From positions 1 through 33,250 of the IMG/VR virus record IMGVR_UViG_3300032291_001670: a stretch of 33,250 nucleotides of DNA, one strand, 5' to 3'. This document shows positions 1-8,282 of the stretch, piece after piece. How positions within the stretch are numbered: position 1 is the stretch's first letter; the number at the start of each line of letters is the position of its first letter. The notes under the pieces were generated by a model. The model saw only the letters and a list, made by a program, of their open reading frames with translations. It was not told the DNA's origin and ran no database searches. Source of the stretch: a virus. A program made the position numbers and the translations under genes.

Positions 1-123
1 ATTTGATAAGCAACTGTGTCTGTGTCACCGTTATGGTTTGATGTTATTGTAAATGTTGAACTACCTTTTGAACTTACTACTACTGGTCCTGCATTAGGAT
101 GATTGTTAGTTTGTTTGGTTAAG
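1..123. repeat. Terminal direct repeat, left copy (circularisation overlap)
   Basis: These 123 bases are identical to the last 123 bases of the window. They lie inside the 3' part of the tail-fibre coding sequence, and joining the copies restores one uninterrupted reading frame. The simplest reading is a circular assembly with an overlap left in place, giving a 33,127 bp unit. A true packaged terminal repeat is possible but less likely, because it would fall inside a structural gene. Confidence 0.95.
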
Positions 124-3100
124 AATATTAAACTACTTGTTGTGACTAATGTATTTGATATTGTTGCAGTACCAGGGTTTCCACCGTTCAACGCTACCGT
201 TCCCATTGTTTTATTTGAACCTGATTCAAATTGAACGTTACCTTGTACTTTTATACCAAATCTAATATCAGTATTTGCATTGATCTGTAATATTTGTGAA
301 CCTGATGTTGCATTAAATGTTCCATATAATAATGAACCACTTCTCATTGCGTTTAAATTACCTCTATTTTGATTATCTAAATAGAATGAATTACTACCTG
401 TTTCAAAACGACCAGCGTTATCACCAATTGCAATATTACGTGAACCACTTACGTTTGTATATAAACTTGTATTACCTATTGATATGTTGTTTGAACCTGA
501 TTGATTAAAGAACTGACTATCATAACCAAATGAAATGTTATCAGAACCAATTAGATTTGATGATAAAGCGGTTGAACCAATTGCGGTATTAGCACCACCA
601 TATAGGTTATTTACTAATGAATTTCTACCAATTGATGTATTGTTTGAACCTGAAATATTTTCTCTAAGTGATGCATCACCAATTGCAATGTTACCAGCAC
701 CTGTTGTATTTCTAAATAATGTAAATGAACCAATTGCAAGGTTATTTGATGCAAGATTATCTCTTAAACTATTATCACCAATACCCACATTATTTGAACC
801 ACTAATGTTATTTAACATTGCGTTTGCACCAATTGCGGTATTACTTGTACCTATTGTATTATAATATAAAGCACTATATCCTAAAGCGGTATTATTACTT
901 GTTGATGATGATGCAAATAATAAAGCATCTTGACCATACGCTAAGTTATTAATTTGGTTTCCACCACCTCTATTATATATTGAACCTGATGAAACAATAA
1001 TTGAACCTGTAACTACTGAATTACCATTAACTAATAATGAACCACTTACACCAACTATTGAACCTGATGTTACATATAAAGCTGTCTTTCTTAATGCACC
1101 TGTTGCCGTTCCTGTTCCTACCGCAAATACCGTTCTTGCACTATCCGCTAAACCATCCGCTTCACTATTCCATCTACCAAAAAATGCGGCACCTTGTGTT
1201 GTTGTTTGTGCTGCTGAATGTGAACCTGTCACATTTAAATTAAAACCCCATATTGCTGTATTTCTTAAACCACCTAAATCACTACCTGTTATTTGTGCTG
1301 ATACTGTATTTGTTGTACCACCAATTAAATTACCTACAATTGTACGGGATACATTTGTTTGTGGGTTTCCCGCAACATTAATAACAGTTGTTTGACCACC
1401 AAATATGTTTGCTGCTAATGAAACACTATTATTTGAACCTGTTTGAAAATAAGAATTATTTATTGTTGTAGAACCACCAATTATATTATTTGTTGTTAAT
1501 ACTGATGAACTAAATTGGTTTAATGCCAATGTATGATTTACAATATTATTTTGAAATGTTGGTCTAACTGTGTGTGTTGTTAAATTTGAAGTGGATGTTA
1601 CACTGGCATTTAAAACATTAGTAGTCATTAATAATGATGAACTTGGATGATTAAAAGTTTGTGATGCATTAATAATATTTGAGTTTATACTTGGTTGTCC
1701 TAATGATGATGATGTAAAAGTTAAAGCAATATTATTATTTATATTATTATTATTTGTCGTTGGTTGTAATAATGAACTTGTGTTCATATTAATTGTACCA
1801 CCCAATCCAATATTAGATGTACCATTAATATAACCCATAGTTGTTGGTGAAAAACTAAGTTGACTTAATAATAAGTTATTTGAACCAGACACAACATATG
1901 AACCACTTAGTGTAGAAGTATTAGATGTTTGACCAAAATAGATATTTGATTGAACACCACTTTCAGTTACATAATTTACATTGGTATTATCTTGTTTTTT
2001 AATCCATAATGAACCACTCATATTTGTAAATCCAATAACTGATAATGAACCACTTTCAATTAAACTACCTGTTATAGATTGTGTTTCAACTATTGAACCT
2101 GTTGTTATAAGTCCTGTCTTATCTGTTAATCCACTCGTTCCTGATGAACCACTTGTTCCTGAACCATTACTTGAACCTGCTGCTATACAATTTACATATC
2201 CTGTCCAACCTGAATAAAATCCTGATGTTAAATCTTGTGCAGTATATATTGTTAAACCTGATGCTGATTTTCCTGAATAACCAATTTGGTACGCACTTGT
2301 TAAACTATAATAAGGTAATTCATCACCTATGGCACCTATCCCATTATTATACATAATGTCAACTGAATAATCTGATGATGCAAATGGTTGTGCAAATGTT
2401 ATTGTTTTTCTTGCCCAAACATTATCCCAACTCCATCCTGTTGCATCTAATGGTATAACTTTTGAAGGAAGACCTAATCCATCATTACCACTTGTACCTG
2501 ATGAACCTGTTGTTCCTGATGAACCATCACTACCTGAGGAACCACTTGTCCCTGAACTACCATCACTTCCACTTGTTCCACTACTTCCTGATGTTCCTGA
2601 TGAACCATTAGAACCTGAACTACCTGACGTACCATTTATCCCACTCGTTCCTGAACTACCATCACTTCCACTTGTTCCATTACTTCCTGATGTTCCACTC
2701 GTACCTGATGAACCGTCACTACCGTTAGAACCACTTGACCCTGATGTACCTGAACTTCCTGATGAACCACTGCTTCCACTCGTACCACTTGTTCCTGATG
2801 AACCTGAAGTTCCTGATGAACCTGAAGTTCCTGTGCTTCCACTTGAACCTGATGTACCACTACTTCCGTTACTACCTGAACTACCACTACTTCCTGATGA
2901 ACCATTAGACCCTGATGTTCCTGATGAACCACTTGTACCTGATGTTCCTGATGAACCACTTGTACCTGATGTTCCTGATGAAGAACCACTAAATGGTAAA
3001 TTATTTATAGTGAATGAACCTGATATATTTACTTGAGTTAAACTCATTTGTAAAGGACTATCAGAACCATCACCCGCTTCTATTGTTTGTAAACTATTTG

Positions 3101-3179
3101 TAAGACCTGTAGCACTATTGGTCATCTTCAAGAGACCTTGAAAACTACTACTTACATATAAATTATTTAAAGCACCCAT
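1..3179 (-). CDS. Large tail-fibre/adhesin with collagen-like and NTAIG repeats (3' end continues across the circle join)
   Basis: A single minus-strand frame opens at the ATG at 3179, 17 bases after the preceding gene, and stays open to position 1. It continues at 33127 and stops at 33114-33112, giving 1064 residues. Architecture: an N-terminal segment (about 1-63) probably anchoring to the virion; a long Gly-Ser/Thr-Ser triplet block (about 64-232); a globular stretch with a short second triplet block near 335-350; a Ser/Thr/Asn-rich beta region; YadA-head-like repeats with the core NTAIG (about 762-927); and a C-terminal domain ending VAYQIINPI. These features fit a trimeric fibrous receptor-binding protein. 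The frame has no proline-rich collagen triplets; it is the Ser/Thr type known from phage and other virion fibres. No chaperone-like peptidase tail or catalytic motif is visible. Its host receptor cannot be told from the sequence. Confidence 0.9.
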   Translation of the reverse strand, partial: MGALNNLYVSSSFQGLLKMTNSATGLTNSLQTIEAGDGSDSPLQMSLTQVNISGSFTINNLPFSGSSSGTSGTSGSSGTSGTSGSSGTSGSNGSSGSSGSSGSNGSSGTSGSSGSTGTSGSSGTSGSSGTSGTSGSSGSSGSSGTSGSSGSNGSDGSSGTSGTSGSNGTSGSDGSSGTSGINGTSGSSGSNGSSGTSGSSGTSGSDGSSGTSGSSGSDGSSGTTGSSGTSGNDGLGLPSKVIPLDATGWSWDNVWARKTITFAQPFASSDYSVDIMYNNGIGAIGDELPYYSLTSAYQIGYSGKSASGLTIYTAQDLTSGFYSGWTGYVNCIAAGSSNGSGTSGSSGTSGLTDKTGLITTGSIVETQSITGSLIESGSLSVIGFTNMSGSLWIKKQDNTNVNYVTESGVQSNIYFGQTSNTSTLSGSYVVSGSNNLLLSQLSFSPTTMGYINGTSNIGLGGTINMNTSSLLQPTTNNNNINNNIALTFTSSSLGQPSINSNIINASQTFNHPSSSLLMTTNVLNASVTSTSNLTTHTVRPTFQNNIVNHTLALNQFSSSVLTTNNIIGGSTTINNSYFQTGSNNSVSLAANIFGGQTTVINVAGNPQTNVSRTIVGNLIGGTTNTVSAQITGSDLGGLRNTAIWGFNLNVTGSHSAAQTTTQGAAFFGRWNSEADGLADSARTVFAVGTGTATGALRKTALYVTSGSIVGVSGSLLVNGNSVVTGSIIVSSGSIYNRGGGNQINNLAYGQDALLFASSSTSNNTALGYSALYYNTIGTSNTAIGANAMLNNISGSNNVGIGDNSLRDNLASNNLAIGSFTLFRNTTGAGNIAIGDASLRENISGSNNTSIGRNSLVNNLYGGANTAIGSTALSSNLIGSDNISFGYDSQFFNQSGSNNISIGNTSLYTNVSGSRNIAIGDNAGRFETGSNSFYLDNQNRGNLNAMRSGSLLYGTFNATSGSQILQINANTDIRFGIKVQGNVQFESGSNKTMGTVALNGGNPGTATISNTLVTTSSLIFLTKQTNNHPNAGPVVVSSKGSSTFTITSNHNGDTDTVAYQ
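400..895 (-). repeat. About nine NTAIG-type beta-roll repeats inside the fibre gene
   Basis: The translation repeats every 19-21 residues with a core such as NTAIGANAMLNN, NVGIGDNSLRDN, NLAIGSFTLFRN, NIAIGDASLREN and NTSIGRNSLVNN. The Asn/Gly-rich period matches the left-handed beta-roll repeats of YadA-type adhesin heads, which form trimeric stalks or heads. On the DNA the repeats show as recurring plus-strand text like accaattgc. They are diverged from each other, so recent slippage is not indicated. Confidence 0.85.
2483..2990 (-). repeat. Collagen-like Gly-X-Y low-complexity block in the fibre gene
   Basis: Roughly 55 consecutive triplets of Gly followed by Ser/Thr and Ser/Asn/Asp (GTS, GSS, GSN, GSD) fill residues of about 64-232. 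The DNA is built from short units like cctgatgaacca in variable order. The block is probably a flexible or triple-helical stalk. The repetitiveness keeps other frames open, producing spurious overlapping ORFs, and the copy number may vary by slippage or assembly collapse. Confidence 0.9.
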
Positions 3180-3196
3180 ATTATATTATTTTTGTT

Positions 3197-4210
3197 TTAT
3201 ACATCTTCCCATTGTTCTTTTATTTTTCTCCATAATCTATCTAATTCTTCCCACGTTAAACCTGAACTAAAACTTGTTATAGGTAATACACATCGGTTAT
3301 AATCAAACTTCTGTTGTATTGTAACTATCAAACTCCATCCACCCAATTCTGTTTGTGTCTCCTGTAATATTGGATTTAGTGATGCGTTCCATAACACCTC
3401 GTAATCAGATAAATATGTCTTAGCATAAAAGTCTTTCATAATCTCTAAGGTATCCGATAACACATCTTGTTGATTTAATAAATCATCCTCAATCCTATCT
3501 AAACATCTAACATCAAAATTTATATCTAATTGATTCTGATTCAATGTACTTGTCTCAGGTAAAAAATATAAACGTGGATATAATGGTTCCACTTTTGTTT
3601 CTATATTATTCACTAATTGTGTTACATCACCGAACCCAAAACTATTCACCTGTTCGTGTGCTATAGCAAAGTTCTTCCAATCTTTTAATATTTGATAATA
3701 AGAACTAAATGATTCATCTTGACCGAATCCAAAATCATCTACTATTGGTAGATTACATGAGTTATAATCAAATGGTATTGTTAATTTAAGGTGTAACGTA
3801 TGACCACCAAGTATAGTATTAAATCTTTCTGTAAAGGGTACAACCTCAGGTGACCAATCACCTACCGCTATTTGACTAAAGTCTCCTGATTCATATGTAT
3901 ATGATTGATAGAATACGGTAAATATATCTGACGCTAATTCCAATGTATCAGACATAACATCATCCAAATTGGATAAGTCATCTTCCACCCTATCCATAAA
4001 CACAATACCGAAGTTATAATGTATATGGTTCTGATTGAATTGTACTTGTTCTGGTACAACATACATACGAGGGTATAATGGTTCCTCCTTTGTTTGTATA
4101 TCGTTTGTAATCTGTGTGTAATCACCAAACCCGAATGACTTAATCTGTTCGTGGTGATACGCTATACTACTAAAATACGTTAATAATTGTTTGTATGTTA
4201 TTGTACTCAT
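3197..4210 (-). CDS. Tandemly duplicated tail-completion/terminator-like protein
   Basis: This 337-residue protein consists of two homologous halves offset by about 165 residues. HEQIKSFGFGDYTQ (20-33) matches HEQVNSFGFGDVTQ (185-198). EEPLYPRMY matches VEPLYPRLY, MDRVEDDLSN matches LDRIEDDLLN, and FDYNSCNLPI matches FDYNRCVLPI. The mixed alpha/beta pattern and the place just upstream of the fibre suggest a tail terminator or neck protein, in which one chain supplies two subunits of a ring. That role is inferred, not read from a diagnostic motif. No transmembrane segment or signal peptide is present. The gene is separated from the upstream frameshifted gene by 40 bases with no visible terminator. 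Confidence 0.8.
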   Translation of the reverse strand: MSTITYKQLLTYFSSIAYHHEQIKSFGFGDYTQITNDIQTKEEPLYPRMYVVPEQVQFNQNHIHYNFGIVFMDRVEDDLSNLDDVMSDTLELASDIFTVFYQSYTYESGDFSQIAVGDWSPEVVPFTERFNTILGGHTLHLKLTIPFDYNSCNLPIVDDFGFGQDESFSSYYQILKDWKNFAIAHEQVNSFGFGDVTQLVNNIETKVEPLYPRLYFLPETSTLNQNQLDINFDVRCLDRIEDDLLNQQDVLSDTLEIMKDFYAKTYLSDYEVLWNASLNPILQETQTELGGWSLIVTIQQKFDYNRCVLPITSFSSGLTWEELDRLWRKIKEQWEDV

Positions 4211-4250
4211 CTAATATTAAATATAAAGTTTATTAAAACGTATCCTGAAA

Positions 4251-4547
4251 TTAGATAATATTGTTGGCCTTTTTCATCCTCTTAACTTCTTCCTTATCTT
4301 TTTCTATCAAATAGGATAACATATTTAAGGTTTCAATAATTCCTTTCTTAGCGATGCTATCGTGTCTTGTAATATCATCATCTGCAATTCGGTTAAGAAC
4401 CATGTACCATCCGAATTTTTCTTCCATAGATTTGTCCATATTCTCTTTCTCCATCTCCATACGAATTTTATCTGCATCCAACTTACTTTCATCCATGTCT
4501 TCAAAGATATTGGGGTACTTTGAGAATAGATCCTTGCGAAATGAATA
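4251..4547 (-). CDS. -1 frame extension of the post-terminase gene (C-terminal half of the 275-residue product)
   Basis: Reading in the -1 frame after the T9 run gives YSFRKDLFSKYPNIFEDMDE and continues through KFGWYMVLNRIADDDITRHDS to a stop at 4253-4251, 98 residues in all. This frame is highly charged, has sensible composition and joins the upstream frame seamlessly (GSQFFF then YSFRKDLF). The alternative zero-frame tail is tryptophan-rich and looks non-biological. An internal ATG at 4496 could start a separate 81-residue protein, but the coding signal extends upstream of it to the T-run. I therefore read it as the true C-terminal domain of the gene starting at 5077. Confidence 0.75.
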   Translation of the reverse strand, partial: YSFRKDLFSKYPNIFEDMDESKLDADKIRMEMEKENMDKSMEEKFGWYMVLNRIADDDITRHDSIAKKGIIETLNMLSYLIEKDKEEVKRMKKANNII

Positions 4548-5077
4548 AAAAAAAACTGAGACCCTAAAGCGTACTCCACATTTAACTTGTCTCTGAATAA
4601 CTCAGCACGTTCCTCCATCTTGTGGACGTCGTATTCCTCTATCTCAAATTTATGTTTACCCTTATGTTTTGTAATAGGTCTATATAGTATTGCGGTAATA
4701 ATATGTAGGTAACTTAAAAACTCCTCAGGTTTCTTGGTCATAAGTGTATCTAAGTCAGCAAACTCACCAAAAGACATATTCTTCCACGATGGAATGAATC
4801 CGTATTCAACACCCTCAAATGTAAACTTATCCGTAAACTCAGGTTCCCTTGTTGGAATGATCTTTAATAACTCCATTGATAAAGTATTAATAACATCCCT
4901 GTTTCCTTTCATTAATAGATCCATTGGTGCACCAGTGATTATGTTAATTAACTTTATTGAGAAGTATTCATCCTCAAATAAGTCCTTTACCTTGAATATC
5001 TTTACGTAATCTCCTATCGTTAAATAATAGGGTAACTTATATTCCTTTCCTTCTAATTCAAATGTTATTTTTTTCAT
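4325..5077 (-). CDS. Phage protein with frameshift; possible tail-assembly-chaperone analogue (zero-frame product)
   Basis: The gene starts one base after the terL stop. The first 177 codons (KKITFELEGKEYKLPYYL to ALGSQFFF) look like a genuine conserved phage protein. After the T9 run the zero frame gives an implausible W-rich tail (WMQIKFVWRWRKRIW) ending at 4325 for 250 residues. A -1 shift gives a 275-residue protein instead. Long tail phages often make two products of an assembly chaperone by -1 slippage, so this could be one. However, that gene usually sits just before the tape measure, whereas here it follows the terminase. A one-base homopolymer miscount would look the same. Function otherwise unknown. 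Confidence 0.7.
   Translation of the reverse strand: MKKITFELEGKEYKLPYYLTIGDYVKIFKVKDLFEDEYFSIKLINIITGAPMDLLMKGNRDVINTLSMELLKIIPTREPEFTDKFTFEGVEYGFIPSWKNMSFGEFADLDTLMTKKPEEFLSYLHIITAILYRPITKHKGKHKFEIEEYDVHKMEERAELFRDKLNVEYALGSQFFFIHFARIYSQSTPISLKTWMKVSWMQIKFVWRWRKRIWTNLWKKNSDGTWFLTELQMMILQDTIASLRKELLKP
4547..4555 (-). other. T9 slippery run, candidate -1 frameshift site
   Basis: On the minus strand the codons are CAG TTT TTT TTT ATT. The run contains a U UUU UUU heptamer, a standard -1 slippery sequence. Slipping back one base gives TAT TCA TTT CGC, which enters the better coding frame. Both frames stay open for more than 70 codons past the site. No clear stimulatory pseudoknot was identified by eye. 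Confidence 0.6.
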
Positions 5078-5078
5078 A

Positions 5079-6443
5079 TTATCTTATATTATTAATTGAT
5101 GTATAGTTATTTCCACCGACTACACCTATTGCGTATCTTCCTGACGCTTTTATGTTTTTTAATTCCCAATACATTCTCATCATCATTGCATCAGATAAAT
5201 CGGGTGACTTACCTAATACTCTTTTCATCTCATCTTTTGATTGTACTGAAACCTTATTATCCTTATCCGTATCTTTTAGTTTTATTGCAAGTAACTCCTG
5301 TGTTAATTGATCTATTGTTGTTGGGTCTAATATGTTTAATGATAACTTACCCTCCCTGAATAGATCTGATAATTTAACATAACACTGACTCTTTAGGTTA
5401 CTGAAATTTAATTTATGTAATGGTGAACTATTATTCACAAAGTTTGTTCCTCTAATCTGATCCGCAACACCTCCACCTACGCCATCACTATCCACAATAA
5501 TGTTTGATGGATGTATACCGTGTTTCTCAATTAGAGACCTAATTTCGGAGGATAATTCTGTGGTTGATAACTTACTATAGACAAGACATTCCACGACCAC
5601 CAGTCCAACCCAAACCATCACTACGGATCTATCATCACCAAACCTTGCTACATCCACTGACATATATTTCTTATCTTGTGGATTAGGTGTCTGTAGGAAT
5701 ATAGAATTTGATATATAATCAAAGTTGAATAAACTATCTGTGTCATCCATGTAATTCCAATCACCTTCCAATAATCTCTTTCTTTGTTGTGATGGTAATT
5801 CCTTCAACATCTCAATATAACTTGGTGGTAGATGTGGGTTATCTAATGGGAGTGCTGGTACAAACGCCATATTATCAGGTAGTGTCTGATTAACAAATGG
5901 TAAATAAAAGTCCTTCTTGATCCAATTGTTGGATGGGTTACAAGTCATTAATACTTTTGGTATTAACTTATACTCATTTAATTTATATCTTATACGGGAC
6001 TTTAATATTGAATAACATAATGAGGTGATCTGTGTAGCTTCATCTATGAATATAGCGGAGACCTCCATTGAACCAAGAGAATCATAGTTAGGATCACTGA
6101 TTTGAAACGCTAAGTCCTTTAATATAATCTCACTACCATTATTAAATGTTATAACATTTGACTGACCATTATACTTGAAGTGTTCCCCTGACTTTAAACT
6201 CATCATCTTTAATACATCAAATAGTGTATTTAATGTGGTTAATTTAAGTTGTTGTAATACCGATCTACCTATTAATGTCCTTACGCCAGGATATTGTAGA
6301 CAGACAGTAGTAATCCAGACACAACCCAACCAAGACTTTCCGCCACCGGCGGATCCACCATATACAATAATATTCGTCTTATCATCTAATAATAATTTAA
6401 AAGTATGTTTTTGTTTATCTGTTGGATTAATCTGTATTTCCAT
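5079..6443 (-). CDS. terL: Terminase large subunit (ATPase and nuclease)
   Basis: The 454-residue protein has every hallmark of the packaging motor. Walker A is GGSAGGGKS (29-37), Walker B is IFIDEAT (131-137) and the coupling motif is TCNPS (167-171). The C-terminal RNase H-like nuclease has acidic residues in SVDVARFGDD (262-271), VDSDGVGGG (317-325) and SPDLSDA (413-419). It translocates DNA into the prohead and cuts the concatemer. Its length is normal. The start at 6443 overlaps the end of the glycosyltransferase gene by 17 bases, so the cassette upstream is cotranscribed with it. The small subunit lies about 2.5 kb upstream instead of adjacent. Confidence 0.97.
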   Translation of the reverse strand: MEIQINPTDKQKHTFKLLLDDKTNIIVYGGSAGGGKSWLGCVWITTVCLQYPGVRTLIGRSVLQQLKLTTLNTLFDVLKMMSLKSGEHFKYNGQSNVITFNNGSEIILKDLAFQISDPNYDSLGSMEVSAIFIDEATQITSLCYSILKSRIRYKLNEYKLIPKVLMTCNPSNNWIKKDFYLPFVNQTLPDNMAFVPALPLDNPHLPPSYIEMLKELPSQQRKRLLEGDWNYMDDTDSLFNFDYISNSIFLQTPNPQDKKYMSVDVARFGDDRSVVMVWVGLVVVECLVYSKLSTTELSSEIRSLIEKHGIHPSNIIVDSDGVGGGVADQIRGTNFVNNSSPLHKLNFSNLKSQCYVKLSDLFREGKLSLNILDPTTIDQLTQELLAIKLKDTDKDNKVSVQSKDEMKRVLGKSPDLSDAMMMRMYWELKNIKASGRYAIGVVGGNNYTSINNIR

Positions 6444-7161
6444 ATAAAAAATTATACGCTGATAAATCTACAATATCAATATTATCATTAACCTCGTTAT
6501 CCCATCTATCTCTATCATGTTCTATATTACAATCTATCCTACCTCTTTCACATCTCAACATCCAATCCTCTCTTGTCTTATTGTGGTAATGATTAATCAC
6601 CGCAACATCTGATGGACCATTAGGATTAAACGGTCCTCTAAATACTTTTCCGTTGGTATCCATTGCGTGTCCCAATGTATTGTGTGGTAGTTGCATTCTT
6701 TCACCTGACCTTGCGTTAACTAATACTTTGATATGTTGGTCTGTATTCTTATTCCTATTATGGAACATTGTTAATAATGAATTACAATATCTATTCATTA
6801 ATCCAAACGATCCGTATATAAACCAATTCAATCCTATTACATTGGTCTTATCCTTATAGTCATCAATAAACTCCTTTATGTTCTTATGTTTCTTTAATAC
6901 AAGAAACTCATCACAGTCAAAGAACGCAATCCAATCATATTCTGTATTGTTATGTAATACGTTATTGTATAATGGAACCTGTAAATTCCTACCATCACAT
7001 ATTTCTTTTTGTAGATATGGTTTCTCTATATCGGTCCTCCAATCGTTTTGATATATGATGATCTTATCAAATCCTAATTTGTGGTTATACTCCAACCATT
7101 CATCTAAGTAATGGTCTTCCATTCTTGCTACACATACGAGTGCTACTTTAATCTCCTTCAT
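6427..7161 (-). CDS. GT92-like glycosyltransferase
   Basis: The 244-residue protein begins KVALVCVARMEDHYLDEWLE, the typical N-terminus of GT-A glycosyltransferases of the GT92/DUF23 kind. It carries the metal-binding DxD-type motif FFDCDEF (81-86). Downstream are HNTLGHAM and INHYHNKTREDW, similar to conserved His-containing segments of that group. It probably transfers a sugar from a nucleotide donor onto a phage or host target. The substrate is unknown. No membrane anchor is visible, so it should be cytoplasmic. It overlaps both neighbours (14 and 17 bases), which marks it as part of a compact operon. Confidence 0.8.
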   Translation of the reverse strand: MKEIKVALVCVARMEDHYLDEWLEYNHKLGFDKIIIYQNDWRTDIEKPYLQKEICDGRNLQVPLYNNVLHNNTEYDWIAFFDCDEFLVLKKHKNIKEFIDDYKDKTNVIGLNWFIYGSFGLMNRYCNSLLTMFHNRNKNTDQHIKVLVNARSGERMQLPHNTLGHAMDTNGKVFRGPFNPNGPSDVAVINHYHNKTREDWMLRCERGRIDCNIEHDRDRWDNEVNDNIDIVDLSAYNFLYGNTD

Positions 7162-7711
7162 ACATTCTTGATGGTTTGTAATTTTTATTAGAGTTATTAT
7201 GTTCTAAGTGAACAAACATTAAATCTCTTGGTAATAATTTATGACAGAAATAGGAGTTATTAAATGATGATGTGTTTCCATCAAACGATACTTTCTTATC
7301 TACTATTAATAATTGTAATTCCTTATCCAAGAAAAATTCACCCACTTCCTGATAGTTTAATATAGGTAGTCCCAATATCATTGCAAAGGGTTTCCCCAAT
7401 TTGTATAATCTATCCAATACTTCTAACTTACGGGTAAAGGGTGGATTTGAGACCACACAATCATAGTATGGTGGTTCATATTCAAAAAAGTCATAACCGT
7501 CCTCTATATGTCCGTAAATAACTTTATGACCCTGTTTGGTTATTTGTTGTACAAACTCACTTTCAAATTTATCAAATGGACACCATACAACACTATTCGG
7601 TTTTATATATTGTAGGATTGGTTCAACCAATATTGGTGGTGTGTAATATTCATCCTTATCTTTTGTCCTGAAGTGTGCTGAATTAATTATGGACATACAA
7701 TATTTTATCAA
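7148..7711 (-). CDS. DNA N6-adenine methyltransferase-like protein
   Basis: The protein contains DEYYTPPILVEPILQYIK near the N-terminus and SNPPF (88-92), the catalytic NPPF motif of N6-amino DNA methyltransferases. In the usual SAM-binding place it has WCPFDKFESEFV, an abbreviated or degenerate motif. It is short for the family (187 residues) and has no obvious target-recognition domain. It could modify phage DNA against host restriction, or be a divergent or inactive relative. The annotated start at 7711 overlaps the upstream gene; an ATG at 7696 (MSIINSAHF) is an alternative. The context within a glycosyltransferase/methyltransferase cassette supports a modification role. Confidence 0.7.
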   Translation of the reverse strand: MIKYCMSIINSAHFRTKDKDEYYTPPILVEPILQYIKPNSVVWCPFDKFESEFVQQITKQGHKVIYGHIEDGYDFFEYEPPYYDCVVSNPPFTRKLEVLDRLYKLGKPFAMILGLPILNYQEVGEFFLDKELQLLIVDKKVSFDGNTSSFNNSYFCHKLLPRDLMFVHLEHNNSNKNYKPSRMYEGD

Positions 7712-8282
7712 CGTGTATTATCTTCCCTTCAGGGAATCTTGTTAAATATTCTTCAATGAATACATAGTCCGCTTGTTCTATATTCTCTTTTAATTCTAAT
7801 TTTTGTGCGTTATATGTACGGACCATAAAGTTTCCTACATCAATCTTACCAAATTCTATTGCACATTGAATTGGTATATAATCATCATTCACCCAATTGT
7901 GTACCATATTACAGAATACAAAATGTACGTCATCTCTATCTTTAACTGATGATAAGAAGTTCTCTACAAATGTTGGTGCGTAATAGTTATCTTCCCCTGT
8001 CATTAACACCCATTCTTCTGTTGCTGCTTTAAGTCCGATATTACGTGGTGTATGTCCCCAATCATTATATCTTACTTTTGTTGTTGAGAACTTAATCTTA
8101 TCCTTATGTTCATCAAAGAACGCAATAATATCTAAGTATCTTTCTTTAACATCTTCAGGAGGACAATCAGCAACAACGTGTATTCTCCAATTAGGATTTG
8201 TTTGTGCTACAATTGAACTGATGATTGTGGTTAATAAATCTACCCTTTTATGTGTGGGTATCACAAATTCTATTTTATCCAT
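7683..8282 (-). CDS. Family 2 glycosyltransferase
   Basis: The protein opens with DKIEFVIPTHKRVDLLTTII, the classic nucleotide-sugar-binding beginning of GT2 enzymes. It continues with WRIHVVADCPPED and NWGHT-like text (RYNDWGHTPRNIGLKAAT) before an acidic motif GEDNYY (96-101), which stands in the DxD place. I choose the start at 8282 (199 residues) because that ATG overlaps the upstream stop as TAATG, a junction repeated elsewhere in this genome. An in-frame ATG at 8300 would add six residues. It is probably cytoplasmic and acts with the second glycosyltransferase of the cassette. The acceptor is not known. Confidence 0.82.
   Translation of the reverse strand: MDKIEFVIPTHKRVDLLTTIISSIVAQTNPNWRIHVVADCPPEDVKERYLDIIAFFDEHKDKIKFSTTKVRYNDWGHTPRNIGLKAATEEWVLMTGEDNYYAPTFVENFLSSVKDRDDVHFVFCNMVHNWVNDDYIPIQCAIEFGKIDVGNFMVRTYNAQKLELKENIEQADYVFIEEYLTRFPEGKIIHVDKILYVHN

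Noticed and set aside
535-864. Plus-strand frames opposite the fibre gene (also near 1981-2217 and 2833-3036)
   Set aside because: They are shadows of the repetitive minus-strand coding sequence.
2636-2989. Gln/Val/His-rich minus-strand frame in the fibre
   Set aside because: It is another frame of the Gly-Ser/Thr repeat block, kept open by the repetition.
2483-2990. Direct repeats that might look like a CRISPR array
   Set aside because: Units are 9-15 bases, of variable order, without spacers, and encode GXS triplets in frame.
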